Assembly (NCBI GenBank): GCA_027382625.1
Contig: JAJKFJ010021208.1
Location: 1 to 64,000, forward strand
Length of the DNA stretch: 64,000 nucleotides
Direction: 5' to 3'
Source of the DNA: Tetmemena sp. SeJ-2015
Lineage: Eukaryota; Ciliophora; Spirotrichea; Sporadotrichida; Oxytrichidae
Of the stretch, positions 32,101 through 42,600 are shown one piece after another (the first letter of the stretch is position 1; each line of letters opens with the position of its first letter). Under the pieces are notes generated by a model, which was not told the DNA's origin, searched no databases, and saw nothing but the letters and a program-made list of their open reading frames with translations. A program made the position numbers and the translations under genes.

Positions 32101-34025
32101 TCTTGATTTCCGTTATTTATATAATGAATAAAATACGAGATATTTATGGAAACGAAGGGATTTGCGGTTTCTCCTCCGTTTATACCAACTCTGTTATAAG
32201 TGGCTGAATAGAAATTTATTCTGACTGCTTTCATAATACTCCCATCTTTAAATAAATAATCTTTTGCACTTATATCAGCAAGCACAGTAAAGGTAGAATC
32301 TAAAATATAGTGTTTTTGGGTAAAATTAGGCTATAAAAAATTGATAAAATATTAATCTAAAATTCTTGAGTTTAAAAAGTAATTTATTTGGCATTTATTA
32401 AATCATTTTTGAATAAATAAAATAATGATTGGAAAAGTTAAAATTATCTAGAAATAGCGGTCATCTATAAGCAGTTTTAATTATAAAAATTTTCGCATTT
32501 GTTTAATAGAATTTGAAACTAGGAAATAGAAATTAATTGATTTAATCTGTTTGGAAGGCAACTATAGTTTAGAATTTAAATAGATAGATGATAGGATATA
32601 ATACTCAATTGAGAAAGTTGATGTCAGTAAAATTATCATCAGATTCCTTCTTAATTTAAAGTTTATATTCCAGCAAATCAAAAAAATTAATAGCAGTTTC
32701 ATGTTTAGTATAAAATCAAATAAGTGTTTTGATAAGATGGTTGTAGAAATAAGAATCTAAATGAAAATATAGATAACAGCCTGCTCGAGAAGAATGTTTT
32801 CTGGCTTTAAAAGAAAAGTTGGGGGTCATAATATTTAAATATTAGTGGTAAAATTATTTGAGTTTTAATTAATTAAGCCACCCCATTGGTTAATCAAGAT
32901 CTTTAATAGATTAAATCCAATCAGGCATTAGTAAATTAATTTTAAGTCTAATCAATATATTAAACAACCAACTATATTAGAGATATTAAATATTAACCAA
33001 TCAGACATCTTAATATATCAAACTTTCTGACTTTTCACTAATTAAGACTTTGAACTTGATCTTATTTCTACAACCATCTTATCAAAACACTTATTTGATT
33101 TTATCCATAACAAGCCTGCTAAGAAATATAAAATGCCCATTCTTCTGAAACTTTATAATCTTTTCAGTAAAAAACTAATTTCTTTGTAAGACTTAGCTGA
33201 AATTTTGGCATTTAGTTGCAAAATGTTATGTTTTAAGAACAGGATCATCTATAGAATATAGTTTTAATTTTTGGAACTGACTCCCCTTTAAACCATTTTA
33301 ATCTTTAACTTAATTCTTTGAACCTCCAAATTCTTTTGTATAATAAAATGCCTCCTCTAAAGAATAATCCTGTAGTTCTTTGCAGGCCGAAATCTAATAA
33401 ATATTATTAAATCGTTATGAGAATAAGTTTGGACCCATCTAATTGCGGCAATATAATATTCCTTGCTATAAAGTCCTAAAGCTGCCTATTTTCTAAATTT
33501 TGAACTTGCCTTGTAACTGTAATCTATAATCTGCCCTCCAAACGCTAGATTGTCATAGCTACTTGCGCTGCCTAAAAATATAAAATAATCTATCTTTATA
33601 AACTAATTCATTGTACTGAATGAGATCAAAAAGAAAGTCCTTGGTTTGGGATTAAAAGCTGGTCGGAAATTGCTGCTAAGAAAAGCAAGTCTTTATTGTA
33701 TCAGTAAAGTCTAGTTCTGAACAGAATGTATAATAAACTCTAAAAAGATAGTTTAAGTTTTAAACGATGTGAATATTTTGTTATAGTCATTTAAAATTAA
33801 ATAAAAAATTGACTTAAAAATATTTTACTAAATCGCAAATTTTATATGTGAGTATTGCATTAAAGGTAAAAAAACTGAATTTTGATATATAAGAGGAAGA
33901 AAAAGAAAGTATTGAGATTATCGGAAAAAGCGGCGTGTTAAGAAGAATGCAAAACTTAGTGAGAAATGAAATAGTTTAACTTACAAAAGGTTTGCAAAAA
34001 ATAGAATTTTATCCTGGAGCGTCAT
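22938..34025 (-). CDS. copy C: Cadg-type multi-pass membrane protein (IES-interrupted)
   Basis: The locus runs from ATG (34023-34025) to UGA (22938-22940). Segment order is the same as in B, D and E. In the stretches compared it is the copy with the fewest reading-frame faults: the membrane region (24060-24230) and the 31920-32300 segment, broken in B, are intact here. The gene product is probably a surface receptor or adhesion-like protein with signal peptide, beta-rich and Cadg ectodomain, several membrane helices and a charged tail. It hosts two nested ORFs and two inverted-repeat elements in its IESs. I did not translate every segment, so hidden faults are possible. Confidence 0.75.
23800..24690 (-). 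CDS. copy C MDSs: C-terminal helices and linker
   Basis: It includes the MAVSYSFLPFSNNFDLDVDF region (about 24090-24160), in one frame unlike B. It is followed by LKIVQIIYVSFRSASLCCIF, then IYIFYIII (hydrophobic) and GVLLLDQIKNFKEYVQKRM, then RKKRY (basic coil, about 23905-23970). Segments at 24250-24420 and 24465-24690 complete the region, the latter with a hydrophobic helix. Confidence 0.65.
24735..25205 (-). CDS. copy C MDSs: first transmembrane helices
   Basis: Homologous to 10640-11090. At 25070-25105 the frame reads IPVDIASQTIFDFD with the Gln encoded UAA, where B has CAG and D and E have CAA. This is a direct, position-specific demonstration of UAA reassignment. Confidence 0.75.
25310..26095 (-). 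CDS. copy C MDSs: juxtamembrane and proximal ectodomain
   Basis: The segment at 25540-25660 is uninterrupted here: YVNQVDKLKVTFIWNLKYVN, then SLQTKSIQQRFSIEGKVPP, exactly where B carries the transposon. The region continues through ESMSIPVGF homologue (25745-25875) and WNEKAVSPYYG homologue (25920-25995) to DPITET (26010-26030), across the 11 bp IES. A cysteine-containing segment lies at 25310-25365. Confidence 0.68.
25997..26007. other. 11 bp IES, pointer AAGTTT (copy C)
   Basis: AAGTTT lies at 25997-26002 and 26008-26013. Removal joins DPITET with WNEK in frame. Confidence 0.8.
26403..26873 (-). CDS. nested ciliate-code ORF, 156 aa, membrane-like, unknown
   Basis: It is open from ATG at 26871-26873 to UGA at 26403-26405, and open upstream to about 26945. 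It starts MQLSKLSFNL and has TQIANLSAALENFEHLLVAF, then a hydrophobic stretch YVFLPFSLILCGKVLL and a second one YILFFCFIL. Five or more Gln codons are UAA/UAG. An alternative reading uses a possible 23-nt GTAAGT...TTGTAG intron near 26845-26867. It lies in the large C-specific IES between 26.1 and 28.3 kb. No family is recognised, and chance ORFs of this size are expected in the ciliate code. Confidence 0.28.
27297..28170. mobile_element. inverted-repeat element with 150 bp ends
   Basis: The ends 27297-27452 and 28012-28170 are reverse complements at high identity, sharing GTAAGATTGGACAGA, AAAGTTTGAAATATATTA and GATTATGA-x-TG-ATGATCG. The internal 560 bp is GC-richer. No similar insertion exists in B, D or E at this site. 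The family is not known. Confidence 0.72.
27644..28279 (+). CDS. ORF within inverted-repeat element, 211 aa, unknown
   Basis: It is open from ATG 27644 to UGA 28277, with UAA/UAG as Gln, and open upstream to about 27560. The first half is leucine/serine-rich (MLKLSLLLLSHSSIESLYSA) and holds LKRIAVILLGANLCATGWGF. It runs through the right inverted end and out of the element, which argues against it being the element's own gene. Length alone is weak evidence with one stop codon. Confidence 0.18.
28318..28900 (-). CDS. copy C MDSs: Cadg module
   Basis: SDQIVFSPSGFISGKFRVQI, then LLQEIGDVSLSTKYSL (28318-28430), preceded by VTLISKGVANFVKVSTYK (28455-28520). Between them C has extra bases (TTTAGAG) relative to D, and the frame changes there, so a very short IES or an indel is present. 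The 28570-28705 segment is the PYF...DQ...AG Cadg signature region. Confidence 0.6.
28998..29555 (-). CDS. copy C MDSs: beta-rich ectodomain
   Basis: Homologue of D 41210-41775, including LASYAISYCSDS (near 29450-29480) and SIGDYLYSENSE after removal of a 14 bp IES at 29249-29262. It is probably contiguous with the Cadg module in the mature gene. Confidence 0.62.
29249..29262. other. 14 bp IES, pointer TCA (copy C)
   Basis: TCA lies at 29249-29251 and 29263-29265. It is one base longer than in B, D and E, which would be a frameshift if it were coding; removal restores IGDYLYS. Confidence 0.78.
29895..30240 (-). CDS. copy C MDSs: ectodomain segment
   Basis: Homologue of D 42060-42390, with serine-rich strands and an AFNxxxF-type core. 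Internal pointers were not resolved, so the ends are approximate. It is followed by a 250 bp AT-rich gap that in B is 1.8 kb. Confidence 0.48.
30495..31455 (-). CDS. copy C MDSs: YEKxxSGQVTIDFVAL and following segments
   Basis: The 30540-30770 part reads DAQISDQESYKCLGAKYIPE, then SSQYLFLYEKKASGQVTIDF, then TSVEST, with three reassigned stops at positions that are coding in D and E. The 30795-30945 part is the NRVLLMCYSNDEG homologue and 31345-31455 the SLGTIV homologue. Two cysteines (YKC and LMCYS) are conserved. Confidence 0.65.
31920..32300 (-). CDS. copy C MDS: CGTSAQNYDLNQNSF segment, intact
   Basis: One frame of about 120 residues: DISAKDYLFKDGSIMKAVRI, then NFYSATYNRVGINGGETANP, then YINNGNQDYMLMKFDYSDFS, then VWKYNC and CGTSAQNYDLNQNSFVYVYK. 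It is uninterrupted even in the standard code. The alternating hydrophobic pattern and turn motifs suggest a beta sandwich. The start side ends at a segment boundary, not a true start codon. Confidence 0.75.
   Translation of the reverse strand, partial: DSTFTVLADISAKDYLFKDGSIMKAVRINFYSATYNRVGINGGETANPFVSINISYFIHYINNGNQDYMLMKFDYSDFSLDFVWKYNCNLVDTNSVCGTSAQNYDLNQNSFVYVYKSIKFNIGGSH
32710..33104. mobile_element. 395 bp inverted-repeat element (MITE-like)
   Basis: Ends of 45 bp are perfect or nearly perfect reverse complements: ATAAAATCAAATAAGTGTTT continues into TGATAAGATGGTTGTAGAAA at the left and recurs inverted at 33060-33104. The interior is AT-rich with no ORF of note. It lies within the C IES between 32.3 and 33.3 kb. 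Confidence 0.82.
33340..33575 (-). CDS. copy C MDSs: GSASSYDNLAFGGQ module
   Basis: GSASSYDNLAFGGQIIDYSY, KFRKQAALGLYSKEYYIAAI and RWVQTYSHND, then after removal of a 19 bp IES, FGLQRTTGLFFRGGI. FRKQAA-xGLYS and the W-x-QTYxH block are invariant in D and E. Confidence 0.75.
33390..33408. other. 19 bp IES, pointer AAAT (copy C)
   Basis: AAAT lies at 33390-33393 and 33409-33412 (GATTT on the minus strand can be read as pointer). Removal joins YSHND to FGLQRTTG in frame. It is 14 bp in D and E. Confidence 0.78.
33572..33602. other. 31 bp IES, pointer CTAA (copy C)
   Basis: CTAA lies at 33572-33575 and 33603-33606. Removal gives YNELGSASSYDN. The orthologous IES is 834 bp in B and 23 bp in D and E. 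Confidence 0.78.
33603..34025 (-). CDS. copy C first two exons
   Basis: Exon 1 is 33985-34025 (MTLQDKILFFANLL-), a shorter and less hydrophobic signal segment than in D. The intron is 33740-33984 (GTAAG to TTAG, phase 2). Exon 2 is 33603-33739: VYYTFCSELDFTDTIKTCFS, then QQQFPTSFQSQTKDFLFDL. Confidence 0.75.
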
Positions 34026-34159
34026 CGGTAGCGAGTTTTTATCAGAGAAATAGTTTTATTATAAAAATTAAATTGAAATATTGAAATTCAAGAATAATCC
34101 AAAGAGAATTTAATTATAATGGCAAAACTTCCAAGTATGATACATATATAGTTGGAATT

Positions 34160-34480
34160 TTAATTAAAATCGATGATTGGTTAAAATAATAAATGGAGAG
34201 TTGCAAAATGGTGTCAGTTGAAATCGCAGATTCACCCCCTGATCTGCAGCTTGTTCGATAGAGAATCAAAAATTAATAAGAGTTTCTTCTTTAATCATCT
34301 TCACAGTACCTCTCAGCAGCGAGATATGCCTCACGCATTCTTCTTCTTCCTCATCTTTATTTTCATTACAACTTGTGTCGCTTATAACTCTTTACTGAGC
34401 ACTCCCACACAAAATTTGCAAGGATAAAAAGTTCTTAGAATTTGATGATGAATTGAATGGTGTAATTATTTTTCAAATTT
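34160..34480 (+). repeat. R2 dispersed repeat, copy 2, with signal-peptide-like ORF
   Basis: It is similar to 17195-17490. It contains ATG 34326 to UGA 34443, 39 codons: MPHAFFFFLIFIFITTCVAY, then NSLLSTPTQNLQGQK. The hydrophobic core followed by TTCVAY resembles a cleavable signal peptide. It could be the first exon of another gene or a fortuitous ORF. It lies 130 bp upstream of copy C's start on the opposite strand. Confidence 0.4.
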
Positions 34481-34749
34481 GAGATACTTCAACTGCCTCT
34501 CATTTAATCCATTTTAATTTAATATCTAATTTAATTCTCTTTTTTATTAAATTCTCAGCTATAATAAGAATAATATATATGTTGCTGTAAATCATTTTTT
34601 TATTTAATCATTCATATACATATATAGAACTTTTTAAATTACATTAAATAAAATCTAATTTTTAGTTTAAATCTTCTAATATCTATTTAATAAATATAAT
34701 AAAACCCCATAAAAAGATAGCAAAACAAAATTTAATTTCTTTATTAATA

Positions 34750-34960
34750 CTTATAATCATGCGAGTCAAACGCGAAATTACTCAAAAATAACTACATGAT
34801 CCATCCTATCTCAGTTTCATTTTGACTCTAAGGTATGGATGTAGTCACCCTTATCAGTAGTAATAGCCAGTTCTCAACATCAACTCCATCGCAAAAATGT
34901 TGAGAGTGCCACGCGCACTATACTCTCGCATTTGAAAGTTGCTTTGCAGATGAGAAAGTT
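34750..34960 (-). promoter_or_regulatory. conserved 5' flank of copy C
   Basis: ATGCGAGTCAAACGCGAAAT and the ACTACAT...ATGTAGT hairpin are shared with B, and the first motif with D. A C-specific stretch with CACGCGCACTATACTCTCGC follows. Its role is inferred from conservation. From 34960 to 36477 the DNA is AT-rich with nothing recognised. Confidence 0.35.
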
Positions 34961-36477
34961 AGGAGTTGCAGTTGACTAATTTTTTAAAAACTTTCTATAA
35001 TTTAGAATATACATAAAATCTATTATTGCAAAAAAAATTATCAATGGCTTTTGCAAATTTTATGGAGTTTAATGTATAGATCCCCCTGACCTTATTCTTT
35101 TATATAGCTAACAAAAAAATATAAAGAAATTCTTCTTTATCATAAATATGAGCAGAGTGCTCCTTACAAAAGTGCAAGAATACATTTTTCTCTAAATTTG
35201 ATTATTTTTCGAAAGGTAAAATAAATTAATTTAATGAGTTAATCAACTTTAACTCCTTCATTATTCTATTTATTTATCTTATCATTTAATTAATTTTCCC
35301 AATAATTCTCTTTTAATTTGAGAATAGAGTATATAAGATTTATTTATCCTTTTAGCTTATGCTGCAGTTTCCTTTTTACTTAACAAATTTAACCAATGAG
35401 GTTAAGGATTTCTTATTCTTAGAGAATTATATTTTAATGCGGGCATCTAATCGCGCAGATGAGATGTTATTTAAAAAATGAGAAAAAGCAAAATTAAATT
35501 TAGAATGTCTATTTAAATTGTATCAGTTTTTGATGTAAATGCGCAAATTTCACTTCATCTTATTTGGGAATTTTATTCTTATTAATTTAAACGACCGTCA
35601 ATTATATTTAAGTAAAAAAAATATAATGAAGAAATTGATTACTCAATTCATCTTTTTATGGGATATTTGAGTTTTGAATGGTATAAAATATAAATTTATT
35701 ACTTTAATATATGGACAGGTATAGTAGTACTTAATGGAATGCTTAAACTTTAATAAACTTTAATGATTGCAATTGACAAATTTTATTTTGTTTAATTTAT
35801 CTTTTACTTTAAACATATTTCTGGATTATTTGGGAAATTTAATTAAAATTATATTTACAAAATTATAAAAAGAAAAAAAAATATTGATATATATTTAAGA
35901 GAAACATTATTGAATTTATTTATCAAATTTGCCATATAAATATAAAAGAGTGAATAAAAATATTGTCATTGAAACATTTAAAATGAATATTTTATGTCAA
36001 GACTTTAATAAGATAAATTAGAGCTAAAATTTGGTCATTATAAAAATAATTAGCAGTAATAAATTTATCTTTATAAGAAAATTGGATTCGATAAATTAAA
36101 TAAAAGCTAGATACTGGAAAGAAATTATAATTTTTATAAATAGGAGCACCATTAGAATCGAGTTTCCTTTTGGAGTTTTATAGCAGAAGAATGAGGATAT
36201 TTCATTTGAACAGAGCTTTAAAATTTCTAATTACTTAAAGAAAAGATTTAAAATCGTAAATAAATCAAATCAATAGTTATTATTTAGTTATGAAATTTAA
36301 TATTTTGTTTAAATAAATTTATGATTTAAAGCCAATGATAATATTGATCCCTAAAATAAGTCTATAAAATGATGAATTTTTTAAGTGAATTAAGCTTTCA
36401 GAAAATAATTTAAATTAGAGGAACTTTCATATTCATTAACAGTTTTCTTAAGGATATTTATTAAGCACTGAATAATT

Positions 36478-36684
36478 TCATTAGGCTTCATAAGACTATA
36501 TATTTTATCCGAGCCGCTTCCGTACAATTTTCCCATTTCTTTTGAAGGAATCTAAATTTTTATGTTTAGAGAAGTCAAAGTTGTTAATGCTTTTTTCATC
36601 ATTTTTATCGAAGCTCATTCTTTGCACTTCCAAATCGTTCTGCATTCTTTCTCTATTTTCAATGTCTTTTTCATCAGAATCTAA
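36478..36684 (-). CDS. copy D MDS: cytoplasmic tail
   Basis: DSDEKDIENRERMQNDLEVQ, then KSINNFDFSKHKNLDSFKR, ending SYEAQ and UGA. It is more basic near its end (KIVRKRL) than B. Confidence 0.75.
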
Positions 36685-39600
36685 ATTAAAACAAATTTAT
36701 TTTTGAGTAGATTAAAAAATAACTTGCATTAATAAACACATGGATACACATCACTCTTGAGTTTGAGCCATTTTATGTCAAAACTATTCTGATCAGGGTT
36801 TATTAAAATCCTCTCGCATTATTTATATCACTATTCCGATTACTACTAGATTTGTATTTTGAAAAAAAATTTCAGTAAGTAGGGCATGCTTGAAGAAGAA
36901 ATTAAGCTTTTAATAATTAAAGCTGATCTCATAGAGAGATAGAGAGTTTTTAAATTTAAATTTTGTATTTTAATAGAATGTAAATTAAATTATAATTTTC
37001 TTAGGAATTTTGTTCTTACCTTAAGACTTTGAATCTGAGGAGCCCTAGAAAAAAGGATGCAAAAATTAATAATTATTTTTCTTTATTTAAATGGATGCTA
37101 ATATATTTCTTTTCGCTTTTATTTCTCTTTTTTCTTCTGCATTATTTTGTGTGTATATACTCTGAAGTTCGTTATTTAGTCAAGTAGAAGAATTCCTAGG
37201 TTGGATCCAAGATTAAATTACATTATAAAATTTTTATCAATTAAAAGATACACCAGAGTGAGGCATATTGGTAAGAAACTGTAAATCTAATTTAACTTAT
37301 TTTTAAACCGGCCAAGATTTTAAGATCAACATCAAGATCAAAATTATTTGAAAAGAGAAAAAATGAGTAACTCACAGCCATTATCAAAAACTCGTTGAAA
37401 ATTTGAAGATAATTCAGCCTTGTCTCGTTAAATGGATTAACATGAACAACGTAAAGCAAGAATGAAAAATTATATTTATATTTATAATTAACTAAACTAA
37501 TAATTGAGAAAATTAAAGATTTTAATAACTTATCCCCTATTAAAATGTCTATTAAAGTTATAAGTAAAGATTTTTCGTCGATCTTTTGTGTTTATCAACA
37601 TATTATATCTAAAAATCTTTTCACTTTAGATTTATAGTCCTCAAAATGCGAATGCACCTACTAAAATGATAAAAAGAGATTAGAGTAATTTTGAGATAAT
37701 ATCCAATAGATTAAACTTTTTCCCTAAGTTGTTACTAAAGAAATTATCAGTAGAACCTCAGGAAGGCTTATTTTCTATTTTAGTCTCAAAATTTAACCTA
37801 AAAATTAGCGGACTCTTCATTGTTCAAAAGAAACAAACTCAAAGTGTGAACAGAAGAGAATCTCAATAATCATCACTCAATATAGAAAAGTATTAATCAT
37901 AGAATTCACTGTGGTTTCATAAGCAGACAAGTCAACGCAAGTTTCAGGGTTTAATGATATTTATTTATGCACATTGGGGACATCTTAACAATCTAAATTA
38001 TCATAATTAATTCACTGTAGTGACTGATAAGATCTATATTGAGGGTTGCTCTCCAAGCAGTTCAAAAAATCAATTAAAATTCAATGCAGTATAAAGGACA
38101 AGCTCAGAAGCTGCTTTCTAATAAGATTTATAGGCAAATAAAGTAATGAAAGAGTATCACTTCGTTTTATAAACTTATTTCACTATTTTTCTTAAAATGA
38201 AATACCAATTAAAATTTATCTTCGCAAAGAGTTGAAAATTATTTTAGGTATAATCCTGAATTTTAAAAATAAAAAAATTAGTTCTTTTGTCAAGATACTC
38301 ATCTTCTCTCAGATGCTTTAGTAGAAAATATGGATTTAATTTAGAATGTAAATCGATATTTGTACTAGAATAATTGAAATTGAAAACACTATTAAGCTAG
38401 AGCAGATCCCCATTGAATGAAAGTATTTTATAATATTTTAATCACCAGATGTCATTTAACTCATCTATAAAAAGATATTAGTCTTTAGAAAATTTACATT
38501 CAGGAGGTTTATTAGGGCACAAATTATAAGCTCAAAGTAATTTTCAACAAAGAATCTGATTATTGGATTCCAGAGTATATACTTATAGATCTTGTGTGCA
38601 AATCTCCTATAAAATTAGGGAGATAAAATAGTCTTACAGGATAGTGATAAGACTGAGCATTTCAAATGACAACACCACAATTATAATCAAGACGTTTATC
38701 AAAAGCAAGTAATACAGAAGACCTAGATTGAGGACATTGCTATATATTTATATCATATTGTTGAGTGAGGAGTAGTTCATAAATTCAAAGTAGTCGTTGT
38801 AAGCTCTGTCATAATAAAGATCAAAGTCTAATAGAGTTTGGCTTGTTGCATCTACTGGAATAAGGTTTAGACTGGCGATGTTGTTTATCAGCCCGAAGAA
38901 TGAAAGAGTGTTTGCAGGGAGAAGAATAGAAACAAGAGGCATATGAGATATGATTAATTTTATTTAGATAATTTAAGTCACTATAATTTCTTATCTCATT
39001 GATTTGAAAAATGAAATTATTTAAATTTATGATTTATAGTCCTTCGAACATACTCCACAGCTATTAAAGACTGTACCCTCTAAAAAAAGTTAGAAGTTAA
39101 AGATTTAAAGTCTCTATTTATCTTTTATTAATTGATGAGGCTTACAAAATGAAATTGATAACGAAATTTGTGCTTAAAATTGTGGAAGTTGCCATCGTTA
39201 CTATTTAAATTATATAATTTTACTAATTAGCTCATAGCAGAGTCAAGTTGGAAAGATAAAAATAATGATGAACTAGTTTACGGTGGCACTTTTCCTTCGA
39301 TTGAGTATCTTGGTTGAATAGACTTAGTCTGCAGTAAGTTCACATACTTGAGATTCCATATGAAAGTAACTTTCAATTTATCCACTTGATTAGTATAAAT
39401 TAATAATTTCATTACAGAATTTGATTAGCAGATATGTATTTTGTCGCAATAGGAAAATCCAGTTTGATAATCATCTTTGACATAAAATAAATAAGACCCT
39501 GCGAACTCACTGATTGTGTAATTTAGCTGGTAACTTTTCTTTTCTTGCTTAAGCTGAATTATTAAACTGTTATTTAGAGATTAATTGAAGCCCACTGGAA

Positions 39601-42600
39601 CACTCATACTCTCACTAAAAAATATAAGCATAAAGAATAGGGTAAGTACAGCTGTGGATGAGACTGAATAAATTCTGCAATAAATAAATCCATCATTTAG
39701 AGTTTAATTGACTCCATAGTAAGGAGAGACCGCTTTCTCACTCCAAGTTTTATTTAAGTTTCAGTCGAAGGATCATAAAAACTAGTTGGCAAATAAGATT
39801 CAGTTTAATTCTAGCTACCATCAGTACCAGATTAATTGTTATGATTCTTTTGCTATAGGATAGTTAACTAGAAGGGGTTTATATTGTTTATTAAGGGGAG
39901 AGAGAAAACCCAAAAAAAATAATTATAAACCGTTTAAAAAAAGCTATAATCGACAAAAATTCCTTAAAATTAAGAGATTTGACTTTAATTTAACTTTCTT
40001 TTAACAATCCACTTTAGATTTCATTTTTTAAAAAAACAAAGATTATTATATTATGATTTTTTACAGAATAGCATTTATACTTTATTTAGCAACTTTAAAA
40101 AAGTCAAAGATTAATATTTATGTTATTCTCAGATAGCATTGATACGTTAAATAGTTAATTTTCTTAAAATTACTATATATATTCTACAAATTGTAAATAA
40201 AAGTGTTTTATTTTGTAAATATCTTTTTGATACAGATTCATTATTTTTTTTGTTAAATTAAATTTCAATCGATAATTAATTTATTTTATCTTCTAATAAA
40301 CTTCTAAATAAATATATAATTGGTAAGCTTGTAATAACTAAGAGTAGACATACAGTGCTAATGTATAATGAAGAATTTATTTTATTTTGTATAAATAAGC
40401 TCTAAATAACTTAAAAATATTGTTTTAAAGTAAATTTAACTTAGAAGATTAAGATAATTTACCAAAAATTTGAAATCATAATTTCTGACCTTGAATCAAA
40501 TTGTAAAACTCAAATCTCTAAATTTGTTAACTTTTATGGCCAATTTTGTCTTACATTTATGATTTAGGAAAATATTTTATCGGAGTTAAACTTTGTCCTA
40601 CCTTATTTATTTTATAATTGATGGAGTATTTGGTGCTCATTGATAAATCTTTGATCTCTTGAAGTAGTATTTGTACTTTGAATTGGCCAGAGATGAATAG
40701 ACTTGGTGAGAATACGATCTGATCTGATGATTTATTAAAATATTTATATGTTGATACTTTAACAAAACTTGTAACGCCTTTGCTAATCAAAGTTACTTGA
40801 CAATTTTCGTTTTAAGCATCCTTTAAAACAAGTTTATTTTTAGAATATATTATCCATTATTGAAGGCAGTTAGTATTTACTGTTTGCTCCTGCAATTATG
40901 AATTGATCTTTGAGGGGACTCTAAAAGTAAGGTGGAAGCTTTTTGACTGAAGATTTAACATTTATCCCCACTGAGAAATCTTTAATTGCAATAATAAAAT
41001 CATTATCAAATATAAGATTAGCATTTAATGCATGTACAAGGCCAGAGTTGTCTGTGTAGGAAAGATAAATGCCAATCATGTTATTTTTATATATTTTTTA
41101 AAAATAATTTAATCAATAGCAGGCCTACATCAGATTCACTTGAAGAAACAAATTAAATGCTCCTTTCCGTTGATTACTTTTACATATTTTATTTCAAATT
41201 TAAATTGGTAGACTCACAGCAGATGGTTAAGTAGTTGTGCCATTAAAATTATAATAAAATAAAGGTGGTCTCAACTTATAATACTCCGCATGTTGGTAAA
41301 CTTGAAGATATTTACCTCATGAAATCAAATTACAAAGCTGAAGATCCAATAACATAATTGTAATCTGCATCCTCGTTTAGCCAGAGACTTCTAAGGAAGC
41401 TATCAGCGCAGCTTAATAATTCAAGTTTGAAAGTTATCTCAGAGTTCTCTGAATATAGGTAGTCAAAAATAATAATCACCAATTGAAAATTTAACCACTG
41501 CCTTGAAATTGAAAATGCCTGCCTCATTGCTATTTGCAATATAATCTTTGTAAAATTAGAGTTTGTAGTTAGAAGAAAAAGTTGCTGCGAATTCACTTAT
41601 CTCCCGTGTTTAATCATTTATATCAAACACAGATATTGTTATAGTAAGTGAGTCAGAGCAATATGAAATTGCGTAACTCGCTAAGTCTATAAAGAAATCA
41701 TCATTTTCATAGTGAGTTAAAGTCTGATACGCATCCTACCTAGGTAAACTGCGAACTGAGAACAGTCCATTTACTAAATTTTTACTGTTAAAAAGATTTA
41801 CTTTTTGTTTATTGGATTGCTGTTTAAAAATTAATATAGATTAAGTACAAAACTATTTAGTTTAAATTCTTAAGAAATAGGAACCTAAAATATAATTTTA
41901 ATTCCCTCTTCAAAATGTGAAAAATTGTGCGAAATAATTTTTTATTGACTGTCTTTCTCTGAAATATAAATATGTTCCAAACTTTGAATTTAATCTTTTT
42001 CTTGCAATATGAGTTGTAATTATACCGGTATTTAAGTAAAATATATTATCTCAAATCTTAAAGAGAGTTAAAATTGGTAGCACTCTCAAGAGTTGTGAAG
42101 TCTTGTTAGTTAAAGCTAGTATATTAAATGCCAGAAAAATCTGTGGGATTAAAGTCTGCAGTGTCAAATTCTGGCATATAGCTAAAAGTTAACTTATAAT
42201 TAAAATATAAAAGAAGAAGAGGTGGTTGTTAAGATTGAGGCATCAATCTATTCATCGATTGAATTACTGCCGATAAAAGAATTTATTCTTGAGGAGGAAG
42301 TTGTCAAACCCTATCTTAATCAAATAAATTATACTGCAAATTATCCAATAAAATAGTTCATATTTTAGTTCCCGAAGAAAGTCACACTTTTCAATTTAAT
42401 TAAATAACAAAATAAAAGGCAGAAATTTAAAATTTAGTAAGGATTATCTTAAGCTTTAAGTTTTAAAATTTAATTTAATTTAATTTTGTATGCTGTATAT
42501 CATATGCCGATAATGAAAAATTTAATGAAAAACACTTTTGAATGTCAAACCAACCGCGAAAGCGGAGTAAGAGATTGATGTACTTTCAACGCTTGTTACT

